Both the position numbers and the translations under genes were made by a program. The notes under the pieces were generated by a model. That model was not told the DNA's origin. It saw only the letters and a list, made by a program, of their open reading frames with translations, and did no database searches. Below are positions 36,130 to 46,692 of a stretch of 64,000 nt of DNA, one piece after another (within the stretch, counting starts at the first letter, position 1; each line of letters starts with the position of its first letter). This DNA is from CAIJNA01 sp964516815 (lineage in GTDB: Bacteria; Campylobacterota; Campylobacteria; Campylobacterales; Arcobacteraceae): contig CAZEXK010000002.1 in assembly GCA_964516815.1 (NCBI GenBank), positions 42,185-106,184 on the forward strand, given 5' to 3'.

Positions 36130-38293
36130 AGCTTTTTTGTTCTTATTCTTTGTTTCATTAATAAGTCTACAAGCAAAACAAAAAGACACTTTACAAATAA
36201 TAGCTAAAAATATTGCAATTGAAGATTCAATTATAAAAGCTAATGGTGATGTTTTAATATTTTCACCAATGTATTATATTAGTGCAAAAAAAGTTATCTA
36301 TGATAAAAAAGAACAAAAATTAGAACTATTTGGTAATGTAAATATATCAAAAAACAATGAAGCAATTGCTATTAGTGAATATACTTTATTAGATCTAAAA
36401 AATGAAGTTAATGTAGCTACTCCTGTATTGTTAATTGAACAAAAATCAGAAATTTGGATTGATGCAAAGGAAATAAGAAAAGAAAAGAACACTCATTACT
36501 TTAAAAATGCAACATTGTCTTCTTGTGATTGTTATAATCCTGATTGGAGTGTTGGTTTTTCAAGTGGTGATTTTAATACAAGTAAACAATGGATAAATTC
36601 TTATAATAATACTATATATATAAAAGATATCCCAGCTTGGTATTTTTTAGCATTTGCAGCTCCTTATTTGCCAGCTCAACATTTATTGGTTTCATATTTG
36701 GTTTTAAATTCACCTTATCTTGGCTTTTCTACAAATAATAATAGGTCAAGTGGTTTTTTAATACCAAATATTGGATATTCAAATAAACAAGGTTATTTGT
36801 ATGAACAGCCAATTTATTATGCTGCAAAAAAGAATTATGATATTGAATATATACCTAAAATTAGAAGCAATAGAGGTTTTGGACATGAATTAAAATATAG
36901 ATATAAAGATAGTGTTTATTCGCAACTTAATATTTCTACAGGTATATTTAAAGAAAAAGATGAATATTTTAATGAACATAATTTAATAAATAAAAGGCAT
37001 TTTGGATGGAATTTAGATTATACTAGAAAAAATATTTTTTCAAATGATAACTTTGAAGATGGTGTAATAATTCAATTACAAGATATGAATGATATTGAAT
37101 ATAAAAATACTTTATACAAACAAAAAACTGTAAGTTCTGATAAGATTATAAATTCTAAAGTAAGTTATTTTTATAATAGTGATAATTATTACAGTGATTT
37201 TAGACTTATAAAATATGATAATATATTTACAAATAATAATACAGTAGTTTATCAAACACTTCCTGAAATTCAAATACATAAGTATTTGAAAAAAGTTCCA
37301 TTTTTTGATGGTATTTCTTCATCTTTTGATATAAAGTTTGAAAGAAAAAGTGCAGATAAATTAGTAAGTGCTGATAGAAGTGATATATTATTACCAATTA
37401 AGTATAGTACATCATTTTTTAATAAGTATTTAGACATGACTTTCACTGAAAAAATTCAATTCAAAAACATTGATTATTTTAATGATGAATCTAATAATAA
37501 AGATGCTAATTATTTAATAAATACTCATGTGTTAAACTTTTCAATTTATTTATTAAAATCATATTCAACTTTTATACATACAATAAACCTTCAAAGTACA
37601 ATTACAAAGAACAATACTATATATGAAAAAGGAGATTTATTTGGTATAAATAATAGCAATAATGATTTGGCTTCTTTTACAAATGAAAAGAACTTAGATA
37701 ATTTTAATATATCATTAAATCAAAATTTTTATCTAAAAAATAAATTTAATTTTTTAAATCATAAAATGAGTCAATCTATTGTTAAAAATAAGGAAAAAAA
37801 TATATTAGGCGATTTAGCAAATGAATTTACTTTTAATTTTTCAAAAGGCAGTTTATCAAACAGAATAGTATTTAATCATGAAGAAAATTTGATTATAAAA
37901 TCGACAGTTGCATTTAAATATAAAAATGATGATTTCATTAATAATATTAATTATTCTTATTTAAAAAATAAAGAAAATATAAATGAAAAATATAAAGATA
38001 TTAAAGCAGATAAATCAATAAGTGTTGAAGTTTCTAATAAATTTTTTAAATACTACACTCTTAAATATAAAGAACAATATAATATTACAGATAGAAATGT
38101 AAATTCAAGAGAATATAGTTTAAACATTAATAAAAAATGTTGGGATTTTAATATTAGGTTAGAAGATAAATTAGTAGCATCAGCTACAACAAATCAAAAT
38201 GCTATAAGACAAAATATAATATATGGTACAATAAGCTTTAAACCTTTATTGACCTTACAGCAAAAATATATACAAAATGAAAAAGAAGAATAA
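36122..38293 (+). CDS. lptD: LPS-assembly protein LptD
   Basis: Outer-membrane beta-barrel that inserts lipopolysaccharide into the outer leaflet, partner of LptE. Signal peptide (residues 1-19), then the OstA jellyroll with KANGDVLIFSPMYYISAKKV and LFGNVNISK, then a cysteine pair (SSCDCYNPDWSVGFSS), and a long barrel of alternating strands with NRSSGFLIPNIGYSNKQG as the family motif. At 723 residues it is typical. It overlaps the RDD gene and is followed after 18 bp by pnp. Confidence 0.92.
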   Translation: MYKAFLFLFFVSLISLQAKQKDTLQIIAKNIAIEDSIIKANGDVLIFSPMYYISAKKVIYDKKEQKLELFGNVNISKNNEAIAISEYTLLDLKNEVNVATPVLLIEQKSEIWIDAKEIRKEKNTHYFKNATLSSCDCYNPDWSVGFSSGDFNTSKQWINSYNNTIYIKDIPAWYFLAFAAPYLPAQHLLVSYLVLNSPYLGFSTNNNRSSGFLIPNIGYSNKQGYLYEQPIYYAAKKNYDIEYIPKIRSNRGFGHELKYRYKDSVYSQLNISTGIFKEKDEYFNEHNLINKRHFGWNLDYTRKNIFSNDNFEDGVIIQLQDMNDIEYKNTLYKQKTVSSDKIINSKVSYFYNSDNYYSDFRLIKYDNIFTNNNTVVYQTLPEIQIHKYLKKVPFFDGISSSFDIKFERKSADKLVSADRSDILLPIKYSTSFFNKYLDMTFTEKIQFKNIDYFNDESNNKDANYLINTHVLNFSIYLLKSYSTFIHTINLQSTITKNNTIYEKGDLFGINNSNNDLASFTNEKNLDNFNISLNQNFYLKNKFNFLNHKMSQSIVKNKEKNILGDLANEFTFNFSKGSLSNRIVFNHEENLIIKSTVAFKYKNDDFINNINYSYLKNKENINEKYKDIKADKSISVEVSNKFFKYYTLKYKEQYNITDRNVNSREYSLNINKKCWDFNIRLEDKLVASATTNQNAIRQNIIYGTISFKPLLTLQQKYIQNEKEE

Positions 38294-38311
38294 TTACAAA
38301 AAAGGAAAAAA

Positions 38312-40462
38312 ATGTCAATCATTAGTGAATTAGAATTAAATTATACAAAAGAGGTATACACGTTTGATAAAGTCTCAAGACAAGCAAATGGTTCAGTACT
38401 ATTAAGTGTAGGGAATGCAGTGTTACTAGCTAGTGTAGTAAGTGAATTTGATAATCCTTCAAGCGAAGACTTTGTTCCATTAACTGTGCAGTATATTGAA
38501 AAATCATACGCAGCATCAAAAATACCTGGAGGCTTTATAAAAAGAGATGGAAAACCAAGTGATTTTGAAACTTTAACTTCAAGAATAATTGATAGAAGTT
38601 TAAGGCCATTATTCCCTCAAGGTTATGTTTACCCAACTACAATTACAATTATGGTGTTGAGTGTTGATGAACAATTAGATTTTCAGGTCTTAGCATTAAA
38701 TGCAGCATCTGCTGCGCTTTACACTTCTGATTTGCCAATAAACAAATCAGTGTCTGCTGTTCGTGTTGGACTTATAAATGATGAACTAATAATAAACCCA
38801 AGTGTATTACAAATGAGAGAGTCTAATTTAGATTTATATCTTGCTGGAAGTAAAGAAGAAATACTAATGATTGAAATGAAATCATTAAATACTGAAAAAA
38901 ATACTCACTCAAACACTAATATTATTTGTGAAGAGGGTTTAGTTAGTGCAATTGAATTTGGTCAAAATCATTTAAATAAATCAAATACATTATATGAAAG
39001 CGAATTTAAAAATGCTAAAAAAATAGATGTTGAAGTAAAATTAAATGAAGTAAATATTTCTACTGAATTATTAGAACATATTAAAAATACTTATTTAAAT
39101 GAATTAAATGATGCAATTAAAGTAATGGCAAAAAAAGAAAGAAGCTCTGAATTAAAAAATATAGCTATCTTACTTAGTAAGAGCGAATTTTGCACGAACA
39201 ATGATTTTTCTTTTGATGAACTTTACAATGGAGTAAATATAGTTAAAAAAGAAATAGTTAGAGATATGATTATAAATGAAAATATAAGAGCAGATGGAAG
39301 AACATTAAGTGAAGTAAGACCAATATGTATTGAAACAAATATTTTACCTTCTGCACACTCTTCATGTCTATTTACAAGAGGAGAAACACAAAGTTTAGTA
39401 ATAACAACTCTTGGTGATATAAAAGATGGACAAATGTATGAACAACTACAAGAAAAAGGCACAAAAACTGAAAACTTTATGGTTCATTATAATTTTCCTG
39501 GCTTTAGTGTAGGAGAAGCTAAGCCAATATTTGGAGTTAGCAGAAGAGAATTAGGACATGGGAATCTTGCTAAACGGGCATTACAAAGTTCATTACCAAT
39601 AAATTATAAAGATACTATTAGATTAACATCAGAAATACTTGAATCTAATGGTTCTTCATCAATGGCTACTGTTTGTGCTGGTTCATTGGCAATGAAAGCT
39701 GCAAATATTAATACATCAGCATTGGTGGCTGGTGTTGCAATGGGAGCAATCTTCAAAGATGATAAAAATGCAATATTAACTGACATCATGGGCTTGGAAG
39801 ATCATGATGGTGATATGGACTTTAAAGTTGCAGGAACAAATGAAAGCATTACTGCTTTGCAAATGGATATAAAATTAGGTGGAATATCTTTAGAATTTTT
39901 ACAAGAAGCATTAGCTCAAGCTAGAAATGCGATAACTCATATATTAAATATAATGCAAGAAGCTCAAGAACAAATTGTTAAAAGTGATGCTTTACCAAAA
40001 ATACAAGAATTTAGTATTGAAGCTTCAAAAATATTTTCAGTTATAGGTAAAGGTGGTCTAGTTATAAGAGAGATCACTGAAAAATACAATGTAAAGGTTG
40101 ATTTAAATAAAGATACGGGTGATATAAAAGTAAGTGGAGATAATGAAAAAAATATATCTGATTGTGTAAATCATATTAACGATATTGCATCTAAATCAAA
40201 AGGATTTGTAAAAAAAGAAAAAATTGATTTTACAAAATTGTATGAAGAAGATGAAATTGTATCGGGAAAAGTGTTACGAATAGTTGATTTTGGTGCATTT
40301 GTTGAATTAAGTAAGGGTGGAGAAGGATTATTGCATATTTCAAAGATGTCAAAAAGAAGAGTAACTAATGTAAAAGATTTTTGTGATATAGACGATAAAA
40401 TTGAAATTAAAGTACTAAAAGTTACAAAAGATAGAATTGAACTATCATTTTCTGAATTTTAG
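38312..40462 (+). CDS. pnp: Polyribonucleotide nucleotidyltransferase
   Basis: 3'-5' phosphorolytic exoribonuclease, homotrimer. Two RNase PH domains (SYAASKIPGGFIKRDGKPS and RPLFPQGY in the first; MVHYNFPGFSVGEAK, RRELGHGNLAKRAL and DIMGLEDHDGDMDFKVAGT in the second), then KH (FSVIGKGGLVIREI) and S1 (GKVLRIVDFGAFVELSKGGEGLLHISKM, here in two pieces: VLRIVDFGAFVEL and EGLLHISKM). 716 residues. Together with rny it represents the RNA decay set. Confidence 0.97.
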   Translation: MSIISELELNYTKEVYTFDKVSRQANGSVLLSVGNAVLLASVVSEFDNPSSEDFVPLTVQYIEKSYAASKIPGGFIKRDGKPSDFETLTSRIIDRSLRPLFPQGYVYPTTITIMVLSVDEQLDFQVLALNAASAALYTSDLPINKSVSAVRVGLINDELIINPSVLQMRESNLDLYLAGSKEEILMIEMKSLNTEKNTHSNTNIICEEGLVSAIEFGQNHLNKSNTLYESEFKNAKKIDVEVKLNEVNISTELLEHIKNTYLNELNDAIKVMAKKERSSELKNIAILLSKSEFCTNNDFSFDELYNGVNIVKKEIVRDMIINENIRADGRTLSEVRPICIETNILPSAHSSCLFTRGETQSLVITTLGDIKDGQMYEQLQEKGTKTENFMVHYNFPGFSVGEAKPIFGVSRRELGHGNLAKRALQSSLPINYKDTIRLTSEILESNGSSSMATVCAGSLAMKAANINTSALVAGVAMGAIFKDDKNAILTDIMGLEDHDGDMDFKVAGTNESITALQMDIKLGGISLEFLQEALAQARNAITHILNIMQEAQEQIVKSDALPKIQEFSIEASKIFSVIGKGGLVIREITEKYNVKVDLNKDTGDIKVSGDNEKNISDCVNHINDIASKSKGFVKKEKIDFTKLYEEDEIVSGKVLRIVDFGAFVELSKGGEGLLHISKMSKRRVTNVKDFCDIDDKIEIKVLKVTKDRIELSFSEF

Positions 40463-40528
40463 CTTATTTTAAAATAACATTTGTTATAGTTATAAATATT
40501 ATTTTTGATTTTAGTAAATTATGTTAAT

Positions 40529-40544
40529 AACAGTAAATACTGTT
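40529..40544. promoter_or_regulatory. Palindrome upstream of cheA
   Basis: AACAGTA-AA-TACTGTT is a perfect 7 bp inverted repeat ending 24 bp before the cheA ATG, just ahead of the AAAAAAAGG ribosome-binding site. A second A/T palindrome, TTATTTTAAAATAA, lies at about 40464-40477 after pnp and could serve as its terminator stem. The first repeat could be an operator or a hairpin in the leader; the sequence does not tell which. Confidence 0.35.
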
Positions 40545-40568
40545 TCAAAATAAAAAAAGGATTTAATT

Positions 40569-42635
40569 ATGTCTGATTTTGATATTTCAATGTATAGGGA
40601 TATGTTTCTTGAAGAAGCTGAGGAATTATTTGAATCTGCTGATAATGTACTATTAGAAGCAGAAAAAAATGGAACTTTAACTGATGACGAAATGGGTCAA
40701 TTGTTTAGAGATGTACACACCTTAAAGGGTAGTGGAGCATCAGTGGAATTAAAATTCTTTGCTGAATTCACTCATGATGTAGAAAATATGATGGATAAAC
40801 TAAGAAAAAAAGAAATTGTTTATGAATCAAGTATGGCAGGTACATTAATTGATTCATTAGATATAATGAAAGAAATTTTACAATTAGAATGTGATGAACA
40901 AATGAATCGCGAACTTTTTAGTAAAATGGGTGATGAAATGCTTGGTATAATTAGAAACTATATTAATGGAACTGCTGTTGTAAATGAAAATAAAAATGAA
41001 AATGAACAAAATTTAGAATCAACACAAAGTGATGATCTACAAAATGAAGAAATAAAACCTGATTCAAGTATAGATACATTTGAAAGTTGCAAATATGCAT
41101 ATTTTGATGGTTCATTATCAAAACGACATATAAATAATAGTGATGTTGTAAATACAAAAATTAAACAAGAGAAAGGATATGGTTATTTTGGAGTTGATAA
41201 ATTAGAAGATAATGCTGACTTTTTTGAAGATGCAAATTCTATTGAGAGTGAAATTAAAAAAGAAATTAATAGTAATAACAGTTCAGAAGAAATAGTTGAA
41301 GAAACTAATACTGAAATAAAAACTAAAAAAGTTGAAACTAAAAAAGAAATATCAAAAGATGAAGATAGTAAAAAAGTTACAAAAGAAAAACCAGTACTAA
41401 AAAAAGCTCCTGCTAATAATATTAGAGTAAATTTAGACAAAATTGATAATCTAATGAACAATGTAGGTGATTTAGTTATAACAAATGCAATGTTAAATCA
41501 GTTTGCTACTACTATTAATGATGTAAAAGTAAGAAATACAGTAATCGAAAGACTGGAATTACTTGAGAGACATATTAGAGAAATGCAAGATTCTATAATG
41601 AATATTAGAATGGTACCAATGGATTCAATTTATTCAAAATTTCCAAAAGTTATAAGAGATATATCAAAAAAAGTTGGTAAAAATATTGACTTTAAACATG
41701 AGGGCGATTCAGTTGAAATTGATAAAGCCATGATTGAAGGTTTAACTGATCCATTAATGCATATTATAAGAAACTCTTTAGATCATGGACTTGAAACTCC
41801 AACAGAAAGAACAAATAATGGGAAACTTCCAACTGGTACAATTACTATTTCAGCAGAACAAGCAAATGGTCAAATGATGATATCTATAATTGATGATGGA
41901 AGAGGTGTGAACTTTGAAAAAGTTGCCCAAAAAGCATTAGCAAATGGTGATATTGACCAAAAAGAACATGATAGTATGACTGATAATGAAAAGGCTATGT
42001 TAATATTTGGAGCAGGGCTAAGTACTGCTGATGAAGTTACAGAAATATCTGGACGTGGTGTTGGTATGGATGTTGTAAAAACTAATATTCATAAATTAGG
42101 TGGTGTTATTAAATTAGATACTAAAAAAAATGAAGGTACTACAATTACAATTGCACTTCCATTAACATTGGCTATACTAGATGGATTGGATATTGCAGTT
42201 GGTGAAATGAAATATATTCTTCCTTTATCTTCTATTGTTGAATCTTTACAGCCAACATGTGAAATGATTAAAAAAATAGGTGATGGTACACAAGAATTAT
42301 TGATGTTAAGAGAAGAATTTATTCCTATAGTAAGACTATATCAATTATTTGGCATAACATCTAAGCATACTGTTATTGAAGAGGGTATGTTAATTGTTGT
42401 AAAATCAGGTTCACAAAAAATTGCAATATTTATTGATGAATTTTTACATCAACATCAAGTTGTTGTAAAACCATTGGATAAAAATTTTAAAGCTGTTGAG
42501 GGAATAGGAGCTGCTACAGTTAGAGGGGATGGTTCCATTGGTTTAATTTTAGATATAGTAGGTATTATTGAAGTTCAAAAAAAATTTGAATTTGGTGGCT
42601 CTAGAAGTATAAGTGAAGAAACACAAGTTTCTTAA
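40569..42635 (+). CDS. cheA: Chemotaxis-type histidine kinase CheA
   Basis: 688 residues in order: Hpt/P1 domain (1-110) with phospho-His50 in FRDVHTLKGSG; an acidic, Lys/Glu-rich, low-complexity linker (about 140-275) with GYGYFGVDKLED but no clear CheY-binding P2; P3 dimerisation (KIDNLMNNVGDLVITN); P4 kinase with N box HIIRNSLDHGLE, GRGVNFEKV and SGRGVGMDVVKTNI; and P5 CheW-like domain at the C-terminus. Campylobacter and Helicobacter CheA usually carry a C-terminal receiver; this one ends after P5. No cheW, cheY or receptor gene is nearby, so the gene is away from any chemotaxis cluster in the window. Confidence 0.93.
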   Translation: MSDFDISMYRDMFLEEAEELFESADNVLLEAEKNGTLTDDEMGQLFRDVHTLKGSGASVELKFFAEFTHDVENMMDKLRKKEIVYESSMAGTLIDSLDIMKEILQLECDEQMNRELFSKMGDEMLGIIRNYINGTAVVNENKNENEQNLESTQSDDLQNEEIKPDSSIDTFESCKYAYFDGSLSKRHINNSDVVNTKIKQEKGYGYFGVDKLEDNADFFEDANSIESEIKKEINSNNSSEEIVEETNTEIKTKKVETKKEISKDEDSKKVTKEKPVLKKAPANNIRVNLDKIDNLMNNVGDLVITNAMLNQFATTINDVKVRNTVIERLELLERHIREMQDSIMNIRMVPMDSIYSKFPKVIRDISKKVGKNIDFKHEGDSVEIDKAMIEGLTDPLMHIIRNSLDHGLETPTERTNNGKLPTGTITISAEQANGQMMISIIDDGRGVNFEKVAQKALANGDIDQKEHDSMTDNEKAMLIFGAGLSTADEVTEISGRGVGMDVVKTNIHKLGGVIKLDTKKNEGTTITIALPLTLAILDGLDIAVGEMKYILPLSSIVESLQPTCEMIKKIGDGTQELLMLREEFIPIVRLYQLFGITSKHTVIEEGMLIVVKSGSQKIAIFIDEFLHQHQVVVKPLDKNFKAVEGIGAATVRGDGSIGLILDIVGIIEVQKKFEFGGSRSISEETQVS

Positions 42636-42659
42636 TAAAGAACAAATAAAAGGTGAATA

Positions 42660-44621
42660 ATGTCACATAAATTTCAAATAAAAGATTTTGAAAATTCGGC
42701 AATTAAATTAGAAGAATTAATAAACAAAAATAAAAATATTTTAGATGATATCTTGGCAATAAAAGATAAATCATATAATAATTTTATGCTTCCTTACCAG
42801 TTAATGAATGAAGAGTTAGAAATATTTACAACTCCTATATTTCATTTAGATAGTGTACAAAATAGTGAAATTACAAAAAAAGTTTATGAAGAGTGTTTGC
42901 CATTATTATCTATTTATGGAACACAATTAGAACAAAATGAAGATTTATTCTCAGCAGTAAAACAAATAAAAAAAAATGAAACAAAATCACTAAACATAGA
43001 GCAAATAAAAGTTTTAGATAATGAAATAAAAGACTTTGTATTAGGTGGTTGTGGTTTAGATATCAATCAAAAACAAAAGCTTGAAAATATAAATCTTAAC
43101 TTATCTCAATTGAGTAAAGAATTTTCTCAAAATCTATTAGATGCGACAAAAACATGGGAAATGATTTGTGAGCAAAAAGATGTTCTTGAAATACCTAAAA
43201 GCGATTTAATTCATGCAAAATTCACTAATGAAGATGGCATTATTCAATATAAATTTAATTTGCAAATGCCTTCGTACATTTCATATATTACATATGGTAA
43301 TAACAGAAGCAAAAGAGAAGAAATTTACAAAGCATACTGTACAAGAGCTCCACAAAATGAACAAATTATTGAACAAATATTAAAATTAAAGAATGAAAAA
43401 GCTAACATATTGGGATTTGAAAATTATTCTTCATATTCAATTGAATCAAAAATGGCAAAAACGCAAGATGATGTATTGAATTTTTTAGAGCAATTGGCAT
43501 CTATATCAAAGAGTAAAGCAGAAGAAGAAACTAAAGAAATATTAAATTTAGCTAATAAATTAGATAAATTAGAAAAATTAGAATCTTTTGATATATCATA
43601 TTATAGTGAAAAATTAAAAAAAGAAAAATATAGTATTGACGAAGAATATTATAAACAATACTTTGAGCAAAATTCAGTTCTTGAAGGTTTATTTGACTTT
43701 TTAAATAAAATATTTGATATAAAATTTGAGAAAGTAGAAGAAAACTCATGGAACGATAAAGTAAAAATTTTTAATATTTTTTCTAGTGATAAAATAATTG
43801 GTAAAATATTCTTAGATTTAGAAGCTAGAAAAGAAAAAAGAGGAGGAGCTTGGATGCATAATTGGCACAATAATTATGTATTAAATGAAAAAAAACAAAT
43901 TCCTAGTGCTTATGTTGTATGTAATTTTCAAGCATCTAGTAAAGAAAATAAATCATTATTGAGACATAGTGATGTAGTAACATTATTTCATGAAATGGGA
44001 CATGCTTTACATCATTTATTAACACAAGTAAATGAACCATTCGTAAGTGGAATTAATGGTGTTGCGTGGGATACAGTAGAGTTTCCTTCTCAATTTTTAG
44101 AATATTTTTCTTATGAAAAAGAAGTATTAAAAATATTTGCAAAGCACCATGAGACAAAAGAAGTATTAAGCAATGAATCTATTAGTAAACTAGTAAAAGC
44201 TAAAAATTTTCAAAGTGCATTAGGTACAATAAGACAAGTAGAATTTGCGTTATTTGATTTTAAATTATATCAAAATGTTCGTAATGCAAAAGAAGTACAA
44301 GATTTACTTGATGATATTAGAAACAAATATGCTACTATAATTCCTCCATCTTATAACAAGTTTCAAAATGGTTTTGCACATATTTTTGCAGGTGGATATA
44401 GTGCTGGGTATTACAGTTATAAATGGGCAGAAGTGCTAAGTGCAGATGCGTTTGATTTATTTAAAGAACATGGTATATTCGATAAGAATTTAGCTAATAA
44501 ATACAAAAATACAATTTTAGGAAAAGGCGGTAGTTATGAAATGAATGAACTTTATTATGAATTTGCATCTAGAGAGCCAAAAGTTGAATCTTTACTTAAA
44601 ATTGATGGGATTATCAGTTAG
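42660..44621 (+). CDS. prlC: M3-family oligopeptidase (PrlC/OpdA type)
   Basis: Zinc metallopeptidase that degrades short peptides, including cleaved signal peptides. The 653 residues end in the M3A domain with VTLFHEMGHALHHLL (HExxH), followed by DTVEFPSQFLEYF (third zinc ligand Glu) and GYYSYKWAEVLSADAF. It starts 24 bp after cheA. Confidence 0.93.
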   Translation: MSHKFQIKDFENSAIKLEELINKNKNILDDILAIKDKSYNNFMLPYQLMNEELEIFTTPIFHLDSVQNSEITKKVYEECLPLLSIYGTQLEQNEDLFSAVKQIKKNETKSLNIEQIKVLDNEIKDFVLGGCGLDINQKQKLENINLNLSQLSKEFSQNLLDATKTWEMICEQKDVLEIPKSDLIHAKFTNEDGIIQYKFNLQMPSYISYITYGNNRSKREEIYKAYCTRAPQNEQIIEQILKLKNEKANILGFENYSSYSIESKMAKTQDDVLNFLEQLASISKSKAEEETKEILNLANKLDKLEKLESFDISYYSEKLKKEKYSIDEEYYKQYFEQNSVLEGLFDFLNKIFDIKFEKVEENSWNDKVKIFNIFSSDKIIGKIFLDLEARKEKRGGAWMHNWHNNYVLNEKKQIPSAYVVCNFQASSKENKSLLRHSDVVTLFHEMGHALHHLLTQVNEPFVSGINGVAWDTVEFPSQFLEYFSYEKEVLKIFAKHHETKEVLSNESISKLVKAKNFQSALGTIRQVEFALFDFKLYQNVRNAKEVQDLLDDIRNKYATIIPPSYNKFQNGFAHIFAGGYSAGYYSYKWAEVLSADAFDLFKEHGIFDKNLANKYKNTILGKGGSYEMNELYYEFASREPKVESLLKIDGIIS

Positions 44622-44662
44622 AATTTGATAAAATTCAAAATATATTACAATAAGGTGTCAAT

Positions 44663-45064
44663 ATGAAAGTTAGCGAAACAATAGAAAAATTAAATGATGC
44701 ATTAACACAATTAATAGAAGCTCATGGAGTTTTACAAGAAAGAAATGAACATTTAGAAAATAAAAATCAAGAAAAAGATAAAACAATTAGTTTGTTAGAA
44801 GACAAATTAGCTAATTTAAATGGAGATACTGTGCTACAGACAGATAAAATGGATGGTATGCTAAATCGTATTCAAACATTACTTACTCCAATGAGTGATG
44901 AAAATAGTGTAGTGCAAGAAAAAGAAAAAATAGAAACAAATATTGCTAGTGATAATATTTTTGACATAAAAATTCCAGTTAAAGAAATTGAAGATGAAAA
45001 AGTAGATACAAAAATTGATTTAGGAAGAATGGAATCATTATTAAACGGAATTAATAAAAAATAA
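44663..45064 (+). CDS. Unknown coiled-coil protein
   Basis: A 133-residue acidic protein. Residues 1-60 form a heptad-rich coiled coil (ETIEKLNDALTQLIEAHG, LENKNQEKDKTISLLEDKLA), similar in form to small division-associated coiled coils such as ZapB, but without a specific signature. The rest is charged and likely unstructured. No signal peptide. It sits 41 bp after prlC and 1 bp before the next small gene. Confidence 0.6.
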   Translation: MKVSETIEKLNDALTQLIEAHGVLQERNEHLENKNQEKDKTISLLEDKLANLNGDTVLQTDKMDGMLNRIQTLLTPMSDENSVVQEKEKIETNIASDNIFDIKIPVKEIEDEKVDTKIDLGRMESLLNGINKK

Positions 45065-45065
45065 A

Positions 45066-45344
45066 TTGATTTATTTAGATAATAATAATAAAGTTTATTC
45101 TTTATTTGATATTAATGAATTTACGCAACTACATAGTAAAGTTTTTACTATAGCTCCTTCTGTTTGTGATTATAATTTAAATAATTTAATAAATACACTA
45201 GAACCCCAGTCTTTTTTTAATAAATCAAATATACAAGATAGCATAAATATAGATAATTATTCACTTTATTTGGCATACGATAATAATATTTATATTGAAT
45301 TTATTAAACAAGATGACGAGTATGCAAATGATACTTTATGGTAA
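45066..45344 (+). CDS. Unknown small protein
   Basis: A 92-residue acidic protein with TTG start at 45066, 1 bp after the coiled-coil gene, so probably translated with it. No membrane helix, signal or recognisable motif. Its end faces the secretion operon, 13 bp away and convergent. Confidence 0.5.
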   Translation: MIYLDNNNKVYSLFDINEFTQLHSKVFTIAPSVCDYNLNNLINTLEPQSFFNKSNIQDSINIDNYSLYLAYDNNIYIEFIKQDDEYANDTLW

Positions 45345-45357
45345 GAAGTAAATAAAC

Positions 45358-46689
45358 TTACCTTTCGTGTAATGCACCTTGTTGAGTTTTTAGTATTGGT
45401 TTTAATATAAAATCCATAATAGTTTTTTTACCAGTTACAATATCAACACTAGCAATCATTCCTGGAATGATTGGTAATTTCTTTTTATGTCTAAGTAAAT
45501 AATTTTTATTAGTCTTAACTACAATTTTATAAAAACTTTTATTTTCTTTACTATCTTTATCTTTTATACTGTCAGCTGAAATTTCAATTATATTACCACT
45601 TAGCCCACCATAAATTGCAAAATCATAAGCAGTTATTTTTACTATTACTTTTTGAGTAGGATTAATAAATGCAATGTCTTTAGGATCAATCTTAGCCTCT
45701 ACTAGCAATATATCACTGTATGGTACAATTTCAATTAAGTTATCAGCAGAACGAACAACACCACCTATTGTGTTGATATGAATTTGTTTTATTGTTCCAT
45801 TTACTGGTGAACGAACAATTGTTTTTTTAAGTTTATCATTATCACTTACTAATCTTGATTTGTAGCTTTGCAACTGTGACTGAGTTTCTTGTAATTCTTC
45901 AGATGTATTAAAAATAAATTCATTTTTTCTTTCTGTACTTTTACTAATTGATTCTCGTATTGATAATTTTGCTTTTTTTATAAGTATTATTGTATTTTTT
46001 AAATCACCACTAGAATTATTATATGATGATTTAATTTTCAATAGGTCAAGGTTTGATTTTGATCCACTTCTTACTAATTTGCTAATTGTATTCAATTGAC
46101 TTCTCATAAGTCGTAACGAATCTCTTAATTGCTCTTCTTTTGAAAGAGCTTCTTGAAGTTCTTGCTTTTTTTGATGTAATTGATAATTAAGTGTTTGTAA
46201 TGAACTACTATATTGTGCAATTTTATTTTGGTAAATATTTGTTTGTGTTTCTTTATAATTTGGATATTTAGATAATTCTAAGTTATATCTAGGTCTTGCT
46301 TTTGAGCCAGGTTTGTATTTAAGTTGTGCTTTTAATCTTGATTCTTGTGCTAATAATGATAGATATTGTTCTTGATTTTCTTCATAAGAAGCTTGAAATC
46401 TTGTACTATCAATTTTCATTAAAGCTTGACCTTCTTTCACAGTTTGACCTTCTTTAATTAATATTTCAGATATTATTCCACCATCAAGACTTTGTATAGT
46501 TTGTATTTTATCAGCTGGAATTACTTTTCCATTACCACGAGTAAGCTCATCTATATATGCAAAAGAAGCCCAAACAATAGCAATAGTTAAAAATAAAATA
46601 ATAGTTAAGAAAGCTTTATCCAAAACTTTTGAAGGTTTTTCATTAGCTTGTCCATATAAACTATTCATGAAGTTTACATCTGATTCCAT
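45358..46689 (-). CDS. HlyD/LapC-type secretion adaptor
   Basis: Membrane fusion protein linking the ABC exporter to the outer-membrane TolC partner. The 443 residues have one N-terminal membrane helix (about 28-47), a lipoyl half IQTIQSLDGGIISEILIKEGQTVKEGQAL, long coiled-coil hairpin (about 110-290), the second lipoyl half VRSPVNGTIKQIHINTIGGVV and the beta-barrel domain ending IPGMIASVDIVTGKKT with LKPIL near the C-terminus, as in T1SS adaptors. Last gene of the minus-strand secretion operon, 3 bp after the ABC gene. Confidence 0.9.
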   Translation of the reverse strand: MESDVNFMNSLYGQANEKPSKVLDKAFLTIILFLTIAIVWASFAYIDELTRGNGKVIPADKIQTIQSLDGGIISEILIKEGQTVKEGQALMKIDSTRFQASYEENQEQYLSLLAQESRLKAQLKYKPGSKARPRYNLELSKYPNYKETQTNIYQNKIAQYSSSLQTLNYQLHQKKQELQEALSKEEQLRDSLRLMRSQLNTISKLVRSGSKSNLDLLKIKSSYNNSSGDLKNTIILIKKAKLSIRESISKSTERKNEFIFNTSEELQETQSQLQSYKSRLVSDNDKLKKTIVRSPVNGTIKQIHINTIGGVVRSADNLIEIVPYSDILLVEAKIDPKDIAFINPTQKVIVKITAYDFAIYGGLSGNIIEISADSIKDKDSKENKSFYKIVVKTNKNYLLRHKKKLPIIPGMIASVDIVTGKKTIMDFILKPILKTQQGALHER

Positions 46690-46692
46690 TGT

